Shown here piece after piece: positions 41,141 through 52,069 of a stretch of DNA of 64,000 bases. The stretch lies in NCBI GenBank assembly GCA_963383645.1, contig OY726560.1, positions 70,561,399 to 70,625,398 of the forward strand, read 5' to 3'. The position numbers and the translations under genes were made by a program. Source of the DNA: Muscardinus avellanarius (taxonomy: Eukaryota > Chordata > Mammalia > Rodentia > Gliridae). The notes below the pieces were generated by a model. It saw nothing but the letters and a program-made list of their open reading frames with translations. It did no database searches and was not told where the DNA came from. How positions within the stretch are numbered: position 1 is the stretch's first letter; each line of letters starts with the position of its first letter.

Positions 41141-41148
41141 AGATGCAA

Positions 41149-41340
41149 GCCGGGCTTGGGGGCGCACACTTGGAATCTCAGCAGGCTGAGACTGGAGGAT
41201 CGCAGTTCACGGATAGCCTCACCTACTTAGTGAGGCCCTCTGAACTTAGTGAGACCCTGTATCAAAATAAAGAATAAAAAATAGGGCAGAGGGTGTAGCT
41301 TGGAAGTCGAATGCCCCTGGGTTCCAGCCCCAGCCCCACA
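41149..41340 (+). repeat. B1-dID SINE
   Basis: GCCGGGCTTGGGGGCGCACAC to CAGCCCCAGCCCCAC, tail (CAAA)n. Confidence 0.87.
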
Positions 41341-41395
41341 AAAAATAAACAAACAAACAAATAAATAGATATAAGTGTTTTTTGGGGTTTTTTTT

Positions 41396-41606
41396 GGTGG
41401 TACTGGGGATGGAACCCAGAGGCTTTCTACCTCCAGGCTATACTCCCAGACCTATTTTTTTTTTAATATTTTTTATTTGGAAACAGGGTCTCACTAAGTT
41501 GCTGAAAAGCCTCACTAAGTAGCTGAGGCTGGCTTCGAACCTGCGCGATCCTCCTGTCTCAGCCTCCCAAGCACAGGGATTACAAGTGTGCGCCACCACG
41601 CTTGGC
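41396..41606 (-). repeat. B1-dID SINE
   Basis: TGGTGGTACTGGGGATGGAAC to GCCACCACGCTTGGC. GATACAAGTGTTT resembles the left flank GATATAAGTGTTT. Confidence 0.9.
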
Positions 41607-42144
41607 AAGATACAAGTGTTTAAACCCTTGAACCTTATTTTCCTTCACTCTAAAAATATCCTTCAAGTTCAAAATAAAGGGAAAGGAAGAAAAAGATGAG
41701 GTAAAGGGAACACAACTGTAGGAGCATTTTCCTTCTCCAATTATACTGGTTATTTGAATTGTAAAATGCTAGGTTAAAGAGCATTACGATCTATTTCTAC
41801 ATTCAACATTCAATGTATCTCTGTATACTTAGAAATATCAATGCAAATAGGACCTGCTGGCAGAAATATATTGCTTTAATAACTTGTAAGCCTTTCGTTC
41901 GTAGTTTGAAATGATCAGATCTTGAATTTTAATAAAAACCCTGCTGTTACAAAATCCTTAAATGCTGATTTTACTTGCATGTCATATGATGACTCAGTAA
42001 AGCATTTTTATTCACTTTAAAATAGTGTTAACATCTTTAAGTATTTGACATCGGAACTAAACTTCATCTAATTATTGCTTGAGATAAAAAAGTAATTTCT
42101 CCTGTATTACTTCATGTGCATACAGTGATCAAGTTGTGAATATA

Positions 42145-42189
<45 letters not shown>

Positions 42190-42544
42190 ATTTTGTATGA
42201 TTTCCTTCTAATAGGAACATGGCACTGACAGTTTTTAGTGCCATTCTATGGTACTAGACATGTGATGATTCAACTCTCCCACTCTATCCTCTATCACAAT
42301 GAACACGAAAACTTTATCTATATATTTTGCCATATATCCTATAGTTTTTCAATGAATATAAATCAAATCCTAAACTCAGTTGACACTCAAAACTCCATTT
42401 TTAAGATGCTCATCTGGAAAATTATATTATTTTGTTTTAGAAATAAAAATAACATTTAGAATTGTATAATTCTCATAGAGAACTGGTGGGTTCTGCAGGA
42501 GCATATGTTTGGATCTCAGGCTCAGACATACTGTCATGGATGAC
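41607..42544. other. SINE-free AT-rich sequence with (TG)n
   Basis: (TG)n at 42148-42187. The rest is AT-rich with many stops in all frames. Confidence 0.4.
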
Positions 42545-43075
42545 AGCCATTCATTCAACAATATTTACTGAGGCTACTATGTGCCTGGCACAGGGAATCC
42601 AACAATAAACAAACTGCCTGCCCTTTGGAACAGCCTCACTTATGGTCTAGTAGGGAAGAAGGACAATAGACAAGTAATTATATAATCTCAGATAATGATT
42701 AGTGGTGTAAAGAAAATGAACAGGGTAGGGAATGGAGAAAAGGATAGAAGCGCTATTTCAGAGCCTGGAGGATGGACATCTCATTGGAGTTGAGACTGGA
42801 GCAGACACCTACATGAATTCCACCTGGGAAGAGTTTTCCAGGCAGAAGAACAAGTACAAAGGCCCAAGGCAGGAACACACGTGGAGTGTCTGAGGATAAC
42901 ACAGAGGCCGACAGAGCTTGCAGCACATGAGCCAGCGAAATAATGTCAGAGAAGAAAAGTAGCCAGGAGCCCAATTATATAGGATCCTGTACATTGTAGT
43001 AACGACTTTCTTGGCTCTGAGACGAGAAATGGGATAGCAGGAGGTATGCTTTGAACACTCTAGAACTAGAGCTCC
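42545..43075 (-). repeat. L2 LINE remnant
   Basis: Starts with the reversed L2 3' end (TTCATTCAACAATATTTACTG, TATGTGCCTGGCACAGG). Then TACAAAGGCCCAAGGCAGGAAC and TATATAGGATCCTGTACATTG follow the reversed coding region. Confidence 0.65.
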
Positions 43076-43123
43076 TAGCTCTAAAACTTAATCTTCTAAA
43101 AAAAAAAAAAAAAAAAAATTTTA

Positions 43124-43304
43124 GCCGGGTGTGGTGGGGCATCCTTGTAATCCCGGAGCTTGGGAGGCGGAGATAGGAGGATCACACAGATTTGAAGCCA
43201 GCCATGCTGGTTTAAGAGACCCTGTTTCCGATTTTAAAAAAGTATAAAATAGGTCTGGGAGTGTAGCCTGGAGGTAGAAGGGCTTCCAGGAACCTCAGTA
43301 CCAC
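43124..43304 (+). repeat. B1-dID SINE, young subtype
   Basis: AGCCGGGTGTGGTGGGGC to CCAGGAACCTCAGTACCACC, tail (CAAA)n. Confidence 0.9.
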
Positions 43305-43686
43305 CAAAACAAACAAACAAACAAAACAAAATGAACACACATAAAAAACTGTACGTATTTATGGGATAACACACAATGTCTTGACAGATGTATATACTGC
43401 ACACTGTTCAAACCAGGCCAAATACATCTATTCTATCAAACAATAATATATTTTTTCGGTACTGAACCTTGGGGCATTCTACCTCTGAGCTATACCCCCA
43501 ACCTTTAAAATATATTATCATTATTGTATGTGCCACCACATCTTGCTAAACATCAATCAGTTCTTTATATTAATCCAAGTATTCAAAATCCTTTCTTCTA
43601 CTTTAAAAAATATATATGGCAGATTAACACCAGAACTTCTATTTAACTATAACTTAGTACCAGTTACTCAACCCTTTCCCCATTTT

Positions 43687-43902
43687 CTCTCTCTCTCTCT
43701 CTCTCTTTTTTTTTTTTTTGGTGGTACTGGGGATGGAACCCAGGGGCTTTCTACCTCTGGGCTACACTCTCAGACCTATTTTATATTTTATTTGGAAACA
43801 GGGTCTCTTAAGCCAGCTGAGGCTGGCTTCGAACCTGCGAGATCCTCCTGTCTTAGCCTCCCAAGCGCAGGGATTACAAGTGTGCGCCACCACGCCCGGC
43901 TT
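43687..43902 (-). repeat. (CT)n plus B1-dID SINE
   Basis: CT tract 43687-43706, T-run, GGTGGTACTGGGGATGGAACC to CCACCACGCCCGGC. Confidence 0.9.
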
Positions 43903-43979
43903 TTTCTTTTACTTTTTAAAATCAATTTTATTAAAGAATAATCTACATGAAACAAAATATTTATTTATTTATTTATTTT

Positions 43980-44325
43980 AGTTCTGGAGATTGAACCTAG
44001 GGACATTCTACCTCTAAGCTACATCCCCAGCCTTATTTTATTTTTTATTTTGAAACCGGTCTCGCTAGGTTGATAGAGTCTCACTACTAGCTAAGGCTGC
44101 CCTTTGAACCTCCTTTCTCAGCTAGCCTCCCAAGTACTGAGGTTACAGGTGTGTGCCATCACACCCGGCTTTTCTTTTTCTTCTTCTTCTTCTTTTTTTT
44201 TTTTTTTTTTTGAGTCTACTAAGTTGCAGAGGGTCTCACTGAGTTAGGCTGGTCTTGAACTTTGGATTGTCCTGGCTCAGGCTCCCAAGTACTAGAATTA
44301 CAGGTGTCCACCACCATACCCAGCA
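43980..44325 (-). repeat. Two older SINEs (43980-44168, 44205-44325)
   Basis: First ends ATCACACCCGGC. Second is a head without dID tail, ending CACCATACCCAGC. Confidence 0.75.
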
Positions 44326-44522
44326 AAATGCACCCATTTTAGTACAATCTGATGAGCTTTGGCAAATGTATAAATCCCTGCCATAGAACCCCAATCAAGA
44401 TAGAGTATTTCCATCCCCCCACAAGTTCCCTTAATCCTTTTAATAGTCGATCCTTATCTTTTGACCAACACCAGAGCTGGAACTCAACTGAGATTTGGGG
44501 ATTTATTATTATTGTTGCTTTG

Positions 44523-44600
44523 GGCGCTAGGGATTGAACCCAGGGCCTCCCACATGCTAGTTAGCACATGCTCTACCACTGGGCTATACTTCCAGCCTCA
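44523..44600 (-). repeat. ID element
   Basis: GGGATTGAACCCAGGGCC, CATGCTAGTTAGCACATGC and TCTACCACTGGGCTA boxes in reverse. Confidence 0.85.
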
Positions 44601-44609
44601 CGGGACTCA

Positions 44610-44830
44610 TTATTTTTAATTTAGACTTTGTAGATCTAGATATGTTCTGTTCAATATAGTAATCACTAGTCACATGTGGCTAAATTTAATTAAAATTAAA
44701 TAAAATGAACAATCCTCAATTGCACTAGCCACATTTTAAGCCCTTACAGCCACATGTGGCTAGAGGCTACCATATTAGACAGTTCTAAGCATAAAATATT
44801 TCCATCACTATAAACAGTTCTAATGTTTAT
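44610..44830. repeat. Ancient dispersed repeat
   Basis: GTTCTGTTCAATATAGTAATCAC, two opposed CACATGTGGCT motifs and AATATTTCCATCACTATAAACAG match a widespread old mammalian repeat, perhaps L1-derived. Confidence 0.45.
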
Positions 44831-44844
44831 TTTCCACTCATACT

Positions 44845-45085
44845 AGGGATTGAACTCAAGGCTTCACAAATGCTAGGCAAGTGCTCTACTACCAAAGTCC
44901 AACCCCGGCCCTTTTTATGGTTATTTTTGTTTTCTGTGCTATTTGCGATTGATCCCCAAGCATTTTATCCCTGAGCTATATCCCAACCCTATTTTATCTT
45001 TTGTTTTGAAACAGGGTCTAAATTGCTGATGCTGGCCTCAGCTTCCCAGGCACTGGGATTATAAGCATGTGTCACTGTGCCCTGC
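44845..45085 (-). repeat. ID element (44845-44913) and old B1-dID SINE (44930-45085)
   Basis: ID: GGGATTGAACTCAAGGC, TGCTAGGCAAGTGCTC. SINE: GCGATTGATCCCCAAGC to CACTGTGCCCTGC. Confidence 0.75.
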
Positions 45086-45116
45086 TCCCAGCATTTTAAA
45101 ATTTTGAGACAGGGTC

Positions 45117-45315
45117 ACCGGGCGTGGTGGCATACACTTGTAATCCCAGTGCTTGGGAGGCTGAGACAGGAGGATCGCACAAGTTCGAAGCCAGCCTCAG
45201 CTACTTAGTGAGGCTCTCAGCAACTTAGTGAGACCCTGTTTCCAAATAAAATATAAAAATAGGTCTGGGAGTATAGCCCAGAGGTAGAAAGACTCTGGGA
45301 GTTCCATCCCCAGTA

Positions 45316-45361
<46 letters not shown>
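45117..45361 (+). repeat. B1-dID SINE with (CA)n tail
   Basis: ACCGGGCGTGGTGGCATACAC to CATCCCCAGTATCACACA. (CA)n to 45361. AAATTTTGAGACAGGGTC brackets it, so it lies inside an older SINE whose head continues at 45383-45485. Confidence 0.9.
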
Positions 45362-45364
<3 letters not shown>

Positions 45365-45485
45365 AAATAAAAAAAATAAATTTTGAGACAGGGTCTAAGT
45401 TGCTGAGGGTAACCTTGAACTTGCTATCCTCCTGCCTTGGCCTCCCGAGTAAGTAGATTACAGGTGTTAGCAATCATACCAGGCT

Positions 45486-46090
45486 GATAGATAGTTCTAT
45501 TAGGTCATTCTAAAATGTTATCTGATAGAATTTGACCTTTACCGCGTGGAGGCAGGCCAAATAGACTGAAGATCGAGTAAGTCATCCAAGTCAAATTACC
45601 TAGAATTAAGTTACTGTCTATGTCTATTACCTTTATCACCAAGTCCTGCAAGGGAAGTCTTTTTGTTCCTACTTGGCCAGGGTGTTGAAGGGAGAGGAGC
45701 ATCCATCGACTGGGATGGCAGGTTACTAGTAATATCAACTGCCCAGATGTCTGTTACATAGAAATTCTTCCTCTATCACCAAGTTTAAAGGATCTCCTAT
45801 TTTTATTAAGAGAAGTGGTAATTTCCTTTAAAACTCATAAGGCATAATTTTGTTTTATGCTAAAACAATTCTCAAAATCTTAGTCTTATTAAACTTACAA
45901 AGTTTTTTAAAAGATGAAATTCTGAAGCAAATTTGCTAAAAACTAACATTTGCTAAATCTAGTAGTGGATATTTTAGATATTTTTTCTGTATTTTAAATG
46001 TTTGAAAAAATTCTAAAGCATAAAGTAGGCTTTCATTTAAATGTTGAAAAAGAAGTATTTGAACAGTATCAAGATTGTTTATGATGCATC
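45486..46090. other. SINE-free sequence
   Basis: Nothing recognised. Confidence 0.4.
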
Positions 46091-46094
46091 ATAA

Positions 46095-46262
46095 CAAGGT
46101 GGCACATGCCTGTAATCCCAGTGCTTGGGAGGCTGAGATAGGAAGTTCACAAATTTAAGGCCATCCTTGGTAATATAGTGAGGCTCTGTCACAAAATAAA
46201 AAATAAAGGGGAGAGAGGTAGTTCAGTGAGAGATTGCCCCTGGATGCTATCACCAGTACCAC
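46095..46262 (+). repeat. B1-dID SINE, old
   Basis: CAAGGTGGCACATGCCTGTAATC to CTATCACCAGTACC. Confidence 0.78.
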
Positions 46263-46299
46263 AAAAACAAACAAAACCCCCCCACAATACGCAGAGTGG

Positions 46300-46495
46300 A
46301 GGAGTCAGCACAGTAGAGGAGTTATTCCACTGGCTCTGGTAACAGAATGCTTTTGTTTTAATTCTAATTATGCCACTTATTAGCAACGAGACCCTAAGCA
46401 AGTTACTTAACCTCTATGTGCCTCAATTTCTTCATCTGCAAGATAGGAATGATACTAGGACCTGCCTCATAACCATATTAGAAGATTAAATAAAT
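46300..46495 (+). repeat. MIR remnant, well preserved
   Basis: AATTATGCCACTTATTAGC, CCTAAGCAAGTTACTTAACC, TCTATGTGCCTCAATTTC and ATGATACTAGGACCTGCC. Confidence 0.85.
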
Positions 46496-46539
46496 ACATG
46501 CTAAGATGCAGATGCTAACTAGGTGTTAAGGAGAGCCAG

Positions 46540-46738
46540 CGTGGAGGGCACATGCTTGTAATTCCAGTATTTGGGAGGCTGAGACAGGAAGATCCCAGTT
46601 CAAGGATAGCCTCAGCTGCTTAGTGAGATTCTTTGCAACTCAGTGAGACCCTGTTTCAAAATAAATAAAAATATAGGGCTGGCTGGGGGTGTAGCTCAAA
46701 GGTAGAATACCCCTGGGTTCCATCCCCAGTACTGCAAA
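46540..46738 (+). repeat. B1-dID SINE
   Basis: AGCGTGGAGGGCACATGC to CATCCCCAGTACTGC. GATGTTAAGGGTC matches GGTGTTAAGGAG before it loosely. Confidence 0.85.
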
Positions 46739-46851
46739 AAATAAAAAAATAAAAAATAAATAGATGTTAAGGGTCATTATGATGATGATACAATTTTGGT
46801 TTCTTAAAGAAGTATGCAATTTATGCATTTAAAACAATATATGAAAATTGC

Positions 46852-47047
46852 CGGACATGGTGACACATACTTAAAATCCCAGTACTTGGGAGGCTGAGAC
46901 AGGAGGATAGCAGGTTCGCTGCCAGCCTCAACTACTTAGGCCCTCCACAACTTGGAGAGACCCTGTTTCAAAATAAAGAATACAAAATAGGGCTGGGGAT
47001 GTAGCTTGGAGGTTGAATGCCCCCTGGGTTCAATCCTCAGTACAGCA
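46852..47047 (+). repeat. B1-dID SINE
   Basis: CCGGACATGGTGACACATAC to CAATCCTCAGTACAGC. Confidence 0.85.
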
Positions 47048-47111
47048 AAACAAACAAACAGTATATGCATTAAAAAATTAGAGCTTGAATGATCCATCTA
47101 AAAATGTTAAC

Positions 47112-47190
47112 AACTGGGGTGGGGATTTAGTTCAGCGGTAGAGCCATTGCCTAGCTTACGCAAGGCCCTGAGTTTAATCCCCAGCACAGA
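47112..47190 (+). repeat. ID element
   Basis: ACTGGGGTGGGGATTTAGTTC, GCGGTAGAGCCATTGCC, GCTTACGCAAGGCCC spacer and GAGTTTAATCCCCAGC. Confidence 0.85.
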
Positions 47191-47340
47191 CCTCCCCTCA
47201 AAAGAAGTTAGCAATTAATAACAAGTGATTTAAAATATTCTTTTTATTTCCTACACATCCTATGACATAAATTCCTTTTGTACTTAAAATGACAGAAACA
47301 GTAATAAGATCTTTCCTGAAAGTATCTAAAACCTGCTAAG
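47191..47340. other. Unannotated sequence
   Basis: Short AT-rich spacer. Confidence 0.3.
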
Positions 47341-47517
47341 CAGTATTTCTCAAAGTGTGATCTATAGACCTGTAGTATCAGCAACTAGAGAACTTACTAA
47401 AAATGTAATTTTTCAGGCTCCTTTACCCCGTATTTATTCTGGGGTGAAGCCCAGCAATCTGTAGTTTTGCAAGCCTTCTATTTGAATCTGATATTTGCTA
47501 GAGTTTGAGAACTACTG
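47341..47517 (-). mobile_element. MER5A-type hAT DNA transposon remnant
   Basis: Terminal inverted repeats CAGTATTTCTCAAAGTG and GAGTTTGAGAACTACTG. Reversed core AAGCCCAGCAATCTGTAGTTTTG. Non-autonomous and ancient. Confidence 0.75.
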
Positions 47518-48290
47518 TGTGAAGGGCCTAACTTGTAACTTGCTACACAAGTGTTCTACTACTGAGCTACAATCCAAACTCCTCTCTACTATTCGCATGT
47601 ATAAGGAAAATTTGGCTTTTTGTGACATAAAAAGTGCAAGTAAGTCAGTGTTAGAACTGCAGACTGTTGTCATCTCATGTGCTCTACGGCTTTAGCAATT
47701 CAATCCTTCCTATTCTGTATGAGAAAAAGTTTTGCTGCAGGTGTAACTTCTCAGAGGAGGAAAAAAAAAGAAACCTTTCACCTAAAGAGCATATCCAATT
47801 TATCAAATTATTAGCATCCAATTAAGAACCAGTTCCAAGATCAACCTATGTCGTCACAAGCAAACTACTGTCAGAATAAAAATAAACAACTCTTCTTGAA
47901 AGAATTAATTCTTTGGGGAAAACTTTATTGGAAAATATCCCCTTTCAAGGGAGGTAACATTACCTATCTTGTAATGGGGCTACGTTATGGAGGTAACATT
48001 TTTGTATGGGCTGGAGAAAATTGGCATGAGAAAATTGGCGAGAAAGTACTACTTGAAAGATTTCTCCTCCAAGTACATAATTTCTCTTTTTAGAAAACTC
48101 TAAACAATCATTAGATGCAACTTAGTGCTAGTACTCTTTATGATCGTCTTATAGATTCTCGATGGGAGGGCTTTAAGGAACAAATTATATGTACAGTTAA
48201 AAGATTTTGTATATGTACAAAATATACACATACACATCCAAAGTGTATATACTGTAAACTGTAAAGGTGTACGAGCAACGAGAAACCAAA
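47518..48290. other. SINE-free flank upstream of the VCPIP1 promoter
   Basis: Holds an in-place duplication GGAGGTAACATT (47950 and 47991) and an AT-rich TATACACATACACAT stretch. Otherwise nothing. Confidence 0.4.
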
Positions 48291-48676
48291 TGGCACCTCG
48301 GCGGCTTCCATTTCAGAGAAAAGGGCAGGAAAGGGGCTCAGAGCCTCGGAGGCCTGGATCCGCGGTAGGAACCTGGCGGCGCAAAAAAAAAAAGATCTTA
48401 AAGAGACACTCCGAGAATCAACCCACTACTTCCCCCACTCCCTTTGTGACCTCCAGCATGGACTGGACCACTACGTTAAACCACCCGGCCCGCCATAACC
48501 CTGGGCATTTATTTATCGTACCTTCTTCACTGAGAGCCTTTTCACTCCCCTCCACTTCTATTAGTTGTGGACTTCAGAACCTCCGTTCCAACATCCACTC
48601 CCTTTAACTGTTTTGACCCAGCTTTCCCGCAGCCTCCCCTCCGCCGAGGGGGAAGTGCGGTTCAACGCAGCGCCGG

Positions 48677-48775
48677 GCACCCTAGGAAATGTGGTCTCCC
48701 AGACTCTTCCGCCTGGACCCTAGAGTGGGGCAGGCGGCAAAGGAGATCCGGATAAAACTACAACTCCCGGCAGGC
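48677..48775. promoter_or_regulatory. Pair of divergent ZNF143 (SBS)-like motifs
   Basis: GCACCCTAGGAAATGTGGT (minus-strand sense) and ACTACAACTCCCGGCAGGC (plus-strand sense) lie 80 bp apart. The second matches the core ACTACAA-TCCC-GCA well. Confidence 0.6.
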
Positions 48776-49206
48776 CACGCGAGGCTCCACCTTCCTTTCG
48801 GCCCCCCCTTGCCCGCGCCTTCCGCTTCCTTCTCTCCCGCGGGCGCTGGGCCGCGTGGCATCACGGTCCTCTTAGTTCTTTCTGGACTGAAGACTCAAGA
48901 ACTCGACGGGCGAGGGTGGCCGGAAGACTCCGATTCCCAGAGGGCCGAGCGGCCGCCGCGCCTGCGCATTCGCAGCGAGGGCGTGTATGTCTGTGTGCCT
49001 GCGGGAGAGAGCGAGTGAGTGTGAGTGCGGGGTGGGGTGGTGGCCGTTACGTTCGGGGCAACGGCTACGGCTGTGAGAAGTAAGAAGAGAAACAGCGTCC
49101 GGCGCTTCCGCTTTCGCCTCGGAGGAGGAGGAGGAGCTGGTAGGAAAGGAAAGTGTTTCGCCTTGGGCCTGAACTAGAGCGAGTCGGGCCGGTGGGGGTC
49201 TGGGCT

Positions 49207-49218
49207 ATGAGCCTTTGA
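49207..49218 (+). CDS. Three-codon upstream ORF in the VCPIP1 5' UTR
   Basis: ATG AGC CTT TGA, 42 nt before the main ATG and in the same frame. Its stop also closes the main frame upstream and so supports 49261 as the start. If the transcript starts 5' of it, it could lower initiation. Translation not shown. Confidence 0.4.
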   Translation: MSL

Positions 49219-49260
49219 GGGTCGCTTGGGACGCGGAGCGAGAGCCGAGAGCCGAGAGCG

Positions 49261-51976
49261 ATGTCTCAGCCGCCTCCGCCGCCGCCTCCGCTGCCGCCGC
49301 CGCCTCCTCCCCCTGAGGCTCCGCAGACTCCGTCGTCTCTGGCGGCGGCGGCGGCAGCTGCTCCGGGGGGCCTCTCGAAGCGGAGAGACCGGAGAATCCT
49401 TTCCGGGAACTGCCCGGATCCAAAGTGCCACGCGCGCCTGTTCTTCCCGGCCTCGGGTACTGCCAGCATCGAGTGTACCGAGTGCGGACAGCGGCACGAG
49501 CAGCAACAGCTGCTGGGGGTGGAGGAGGTGACCGACCCGGACGTGGTGCTGCACAACCTGCTGCGGAACGCGCTGCTTGGGGTGACGGGGGCACCGAGAA
49601 AGAACACGGAACTGGTAAAGGTGATGGGCCTTTCCAACTACCACTGCAAATTGTTGTCACCCATCTTAGCTCGCTATGGAATGGACAAACAGACAGGCCG
49701 GGCCAAGCTTCTCCGGGACATGAACCAGGGCGAATTGTTTGATTGTGCTTTACTCGGTGACCGCGCCTTCCTCATAGAACCGGAGCATGTTAACACGGTG
49801 GGCTACGGCAAGGACCGCTCTGGCAGCCTCCTATATTTGCATGACACACTGGAAGATATCAAGCGGGCCAATAAAAGTCAGGAATGCCTCATTCCAGTGC
49901 ATGTGGACGGGGATGGACATTGCCTGGTGCATGCTGTGTCTCGGGCTCTAGTAGGCCGAGAGCTCTTCTGGCATGCCCTGAGAGAGAATTTAAAGCAGCA
50001 CTTTCAGCAACATTTGGCCCAGTATCAAGCCCTGTTCCATGACTTTATTGATGCCGCAGAGTGGGAGGACATTATCAATGAGTGTGACCCTCTGTTTGTG
50101 CCACCTGAGGGTGTTCCTTTAGGCCTGAGGAATATCCACATATTTGGCCTTGCTAATGTGTTGCATCGTCCCATAATTCTGTTAGATTCCCTCAGTGGCA
50201 TGAGAAGCTCTGGTGATTATTCAGCCACCTTTCTGCCTGGGCTCATACCTGCAGAGAAGTGCACTGGAAAAGATGGTCATTTGAACAAACCGATCTGTAT
50301 TGCATGGAGTAGCTCTGGAAGAAACCATTATATCCCCTTGGTGGGCATAAAAGGGGCTGCTTTGCCCAAACTGCCTATGAATTTGCTTCCTAAAGCATGG
50401 GGTGTGCCTCAGGACCTTATTAAAAAGTACATCAAACTAGAGGAGGATGGTGGTTGTGTTATTGGAGGAGACAGAAGTTTGCAAGATAAATACTTACTTA
50501 GGCTTGTTGCTGCTATGGAAGAAGTCTTTATGGACAAACATGGTATTCATCCTAGTTTGGTTGCTGATGTCCATCAGTATTTCTATAGAAGAACTGGAGT
50601 GATAGGAGTTCAGCCTGAAGAAGTTACAGCAGCTGCTAAGAAAGCAGTAATGGATAATCGCCTTCACAAATGTTTGCTCTGTGGTGCCCTTTCTGAACTT
50701 CATGTTCCTCCAGAGTGGTTGGCTCCAGGAGGGAAACTGTATAACTTGGCAAAAAGTACTCATGGACAGCTGAGGCCTGACAAAAATTATAGCTTTCCTT
50801 TGAACAGTGTGGTTTGCTCATACGATTCAGTGAAAGATGTTCTGGTACCAGACTACGGATTAAGTAACCTAACGGCTTGCAATTGGTGCCATGGCACATC
50901 TGTGCGAAGGGTCAGAGGAGATGGATCTATTGTGTATTTGGATGGAGATAGAACTAATTCTAGGTCCTCTGGTGGCAAATGTGGTTGTGGATTCAAACAC
51001 TTTTGGGATGGTAAAGAGTATGACAATCTACCAGAAGCTTTCCCTATCACTTTGGAATGGGGAGGAAGAGTGGTCAGAGAAACAGTATATTGGTTCCAGT
51101 ATGAAAGTGATCCATCTTTGAATAGTAATGTTTATGATGTTGCAATGAAACTTGTTACCAAGCACTTTCCAGGTGAATTTGGGAGTGAAATATTAGTTCA
51201 GAAAGTTGTCCATACTATATTGCATCAAACTGCCAAAAAGAATCCTGATGATTATACTCCTGTAAATATAGATGGTGCTCATGCCCAAAGAGTTGGAGAT
51301 ACGCAAGGACAAGAATCAGAGTCTCAGCTCCCAACTAAAATTATTCTTACTGGACAGAAAACAAAAACTTTGCACAAGGAAGAGTTAAATATGAGTAAAA
51401 CTGAAAGAACTATTCAACAGAATATTACTGAACAGGCTTCTGCAATGCAGAAACGGAAAACAGAGAAGTTAAAACAAGAACAAAGAGGGCAGCCCAGAAC
51501 TGTTTCTCCTAGTACCATTCGTGATGGTCCATCTTCTGCACCTGCCACCCCTACCAAAGCTCCCTATTCACCTACAACGTCTAAGGAGAAGAAGATCCGA
51601 ATAACAACTAATGATGGACGACAGTCCATGGTCACACTTAAGTCTTCAACAACCTTTAATGAACTTCAGGAAAGTATAGCCAGAGAATTTAACATTCCTC
51701 CATATTTACAGTGTATTCGATATGGCTTTCCTCCTAAAGAGTTAATACCACCACAGGCCGGTATGGAAAAGGAGCCAGTTCCTTTACAGCATGGTGACAG
51801 AATTACGATAGAGATTCTAAAAAGCAAAGCAGAAGGTGGTCAGTCTGCTGCAGCACACTCAGCCCACACTGTGAAACAAGAAGAGATTGCTGTTACTAGT
51901 AAACTGGCATCTAAAGAACTTCAGGAGCAAGCTGATAAAGAGATGTACTCCTTGTGTCTTTTAGCAACATTAATGG
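49261..51976 (+). CDS. VCPIP1: VCPIP1 exon 1, deubiquitinating protein VCPIP1 (VCIP135), partial
   Basis: OTU-family cysteine deubiquitinase that acts with the AAA ATPase p97/VCP and p47 in Golgi and ER membrane fusion after mitosis. This exon encodes residues 1-905 and the first base of codon 906. The human protein is 1222 residues, so the C-terminal quarter lies beyond the window. Visible in order: Pro-rich and poly-Ala N terminus (4-35); a zinc-ribbon-like C-X4-C/C-X2-C set at Cys51, 56, 72 and 75; OTU domain about 210-363 with DGDGHC (nucleophile Cys221) and NHY (His356); further Cys pairs at 471/474, 540/543 and 574/576; a Ser/Thr/Pro-rich linker; a ubiquitin-like UBX-type domain about 777-855 (KKIRITTNDGRQS to TIEILKS). 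All catalytic residues are intact. Start chosen at the conserved MSQPPPP, with an in-frame stop at 49216. Exon ends ATGG|GTAAGA. Confidence 0.97.
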
Positions 51977-52069
51977 GTAAGATCAATTTAGCTCAGATGG
52001 TATATTTTAATTGTGAATATAATGCACTTAAGTTTTTCTGTTGTCTTTAGAGGAAAAAAGGCTGGGGCC

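Larger units (their letters stand above)
43315..44480 (+). repeat. L1 3' UTR remnant, split by SINEs
   Basis: Pieces 43315-43440, about 43505-43680 and 44326-44480 (CTGATGAGCTTTGGCAAATG, CCCCAATCAAGATAGAGTATTTCC) read like old L1 3' ends. Confidence 0.5.
48600..49260 (+). promoter_or_regulatory. VCPIP1: CpG-rich, TATA-less promoter and 5' UTR of VCPIP1
   Basis: GC and CpG content rise sharply here and stay high into the start of the coding exon. No TATA box. Visible candidate sites: two ZNF143/SBS-like motifs facing opposite ways (48677-48695, 48757-48775), an ETS-like CCGGAAG (48920), and an NRF1-like TGCGCATTCGCA (48963). Such a set is typical of housekeeping, often bidirectional, promoters. 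The transcription start is not determinable by eye. I place it between about 48900 and 49150. Confidence 0.75.

Noticed and set aside
49174..49660. Minus-strand and other-frame ORFs of 100-156 codons opposite the VCPIP1 start.
   Set aside because: GC-rich shadow frames of the true coding exon, with Arg/Ala/Pro bias.
51977..52050. The open frame of VCPIP1 continues 23 codons past the splice donor to TAG at 52048.
   Set aside because: A consensus donor (ATGG|GTAAGA) sits where the conserved exon ends, and the extra residues are not part of the known protein. It is intron read-through.
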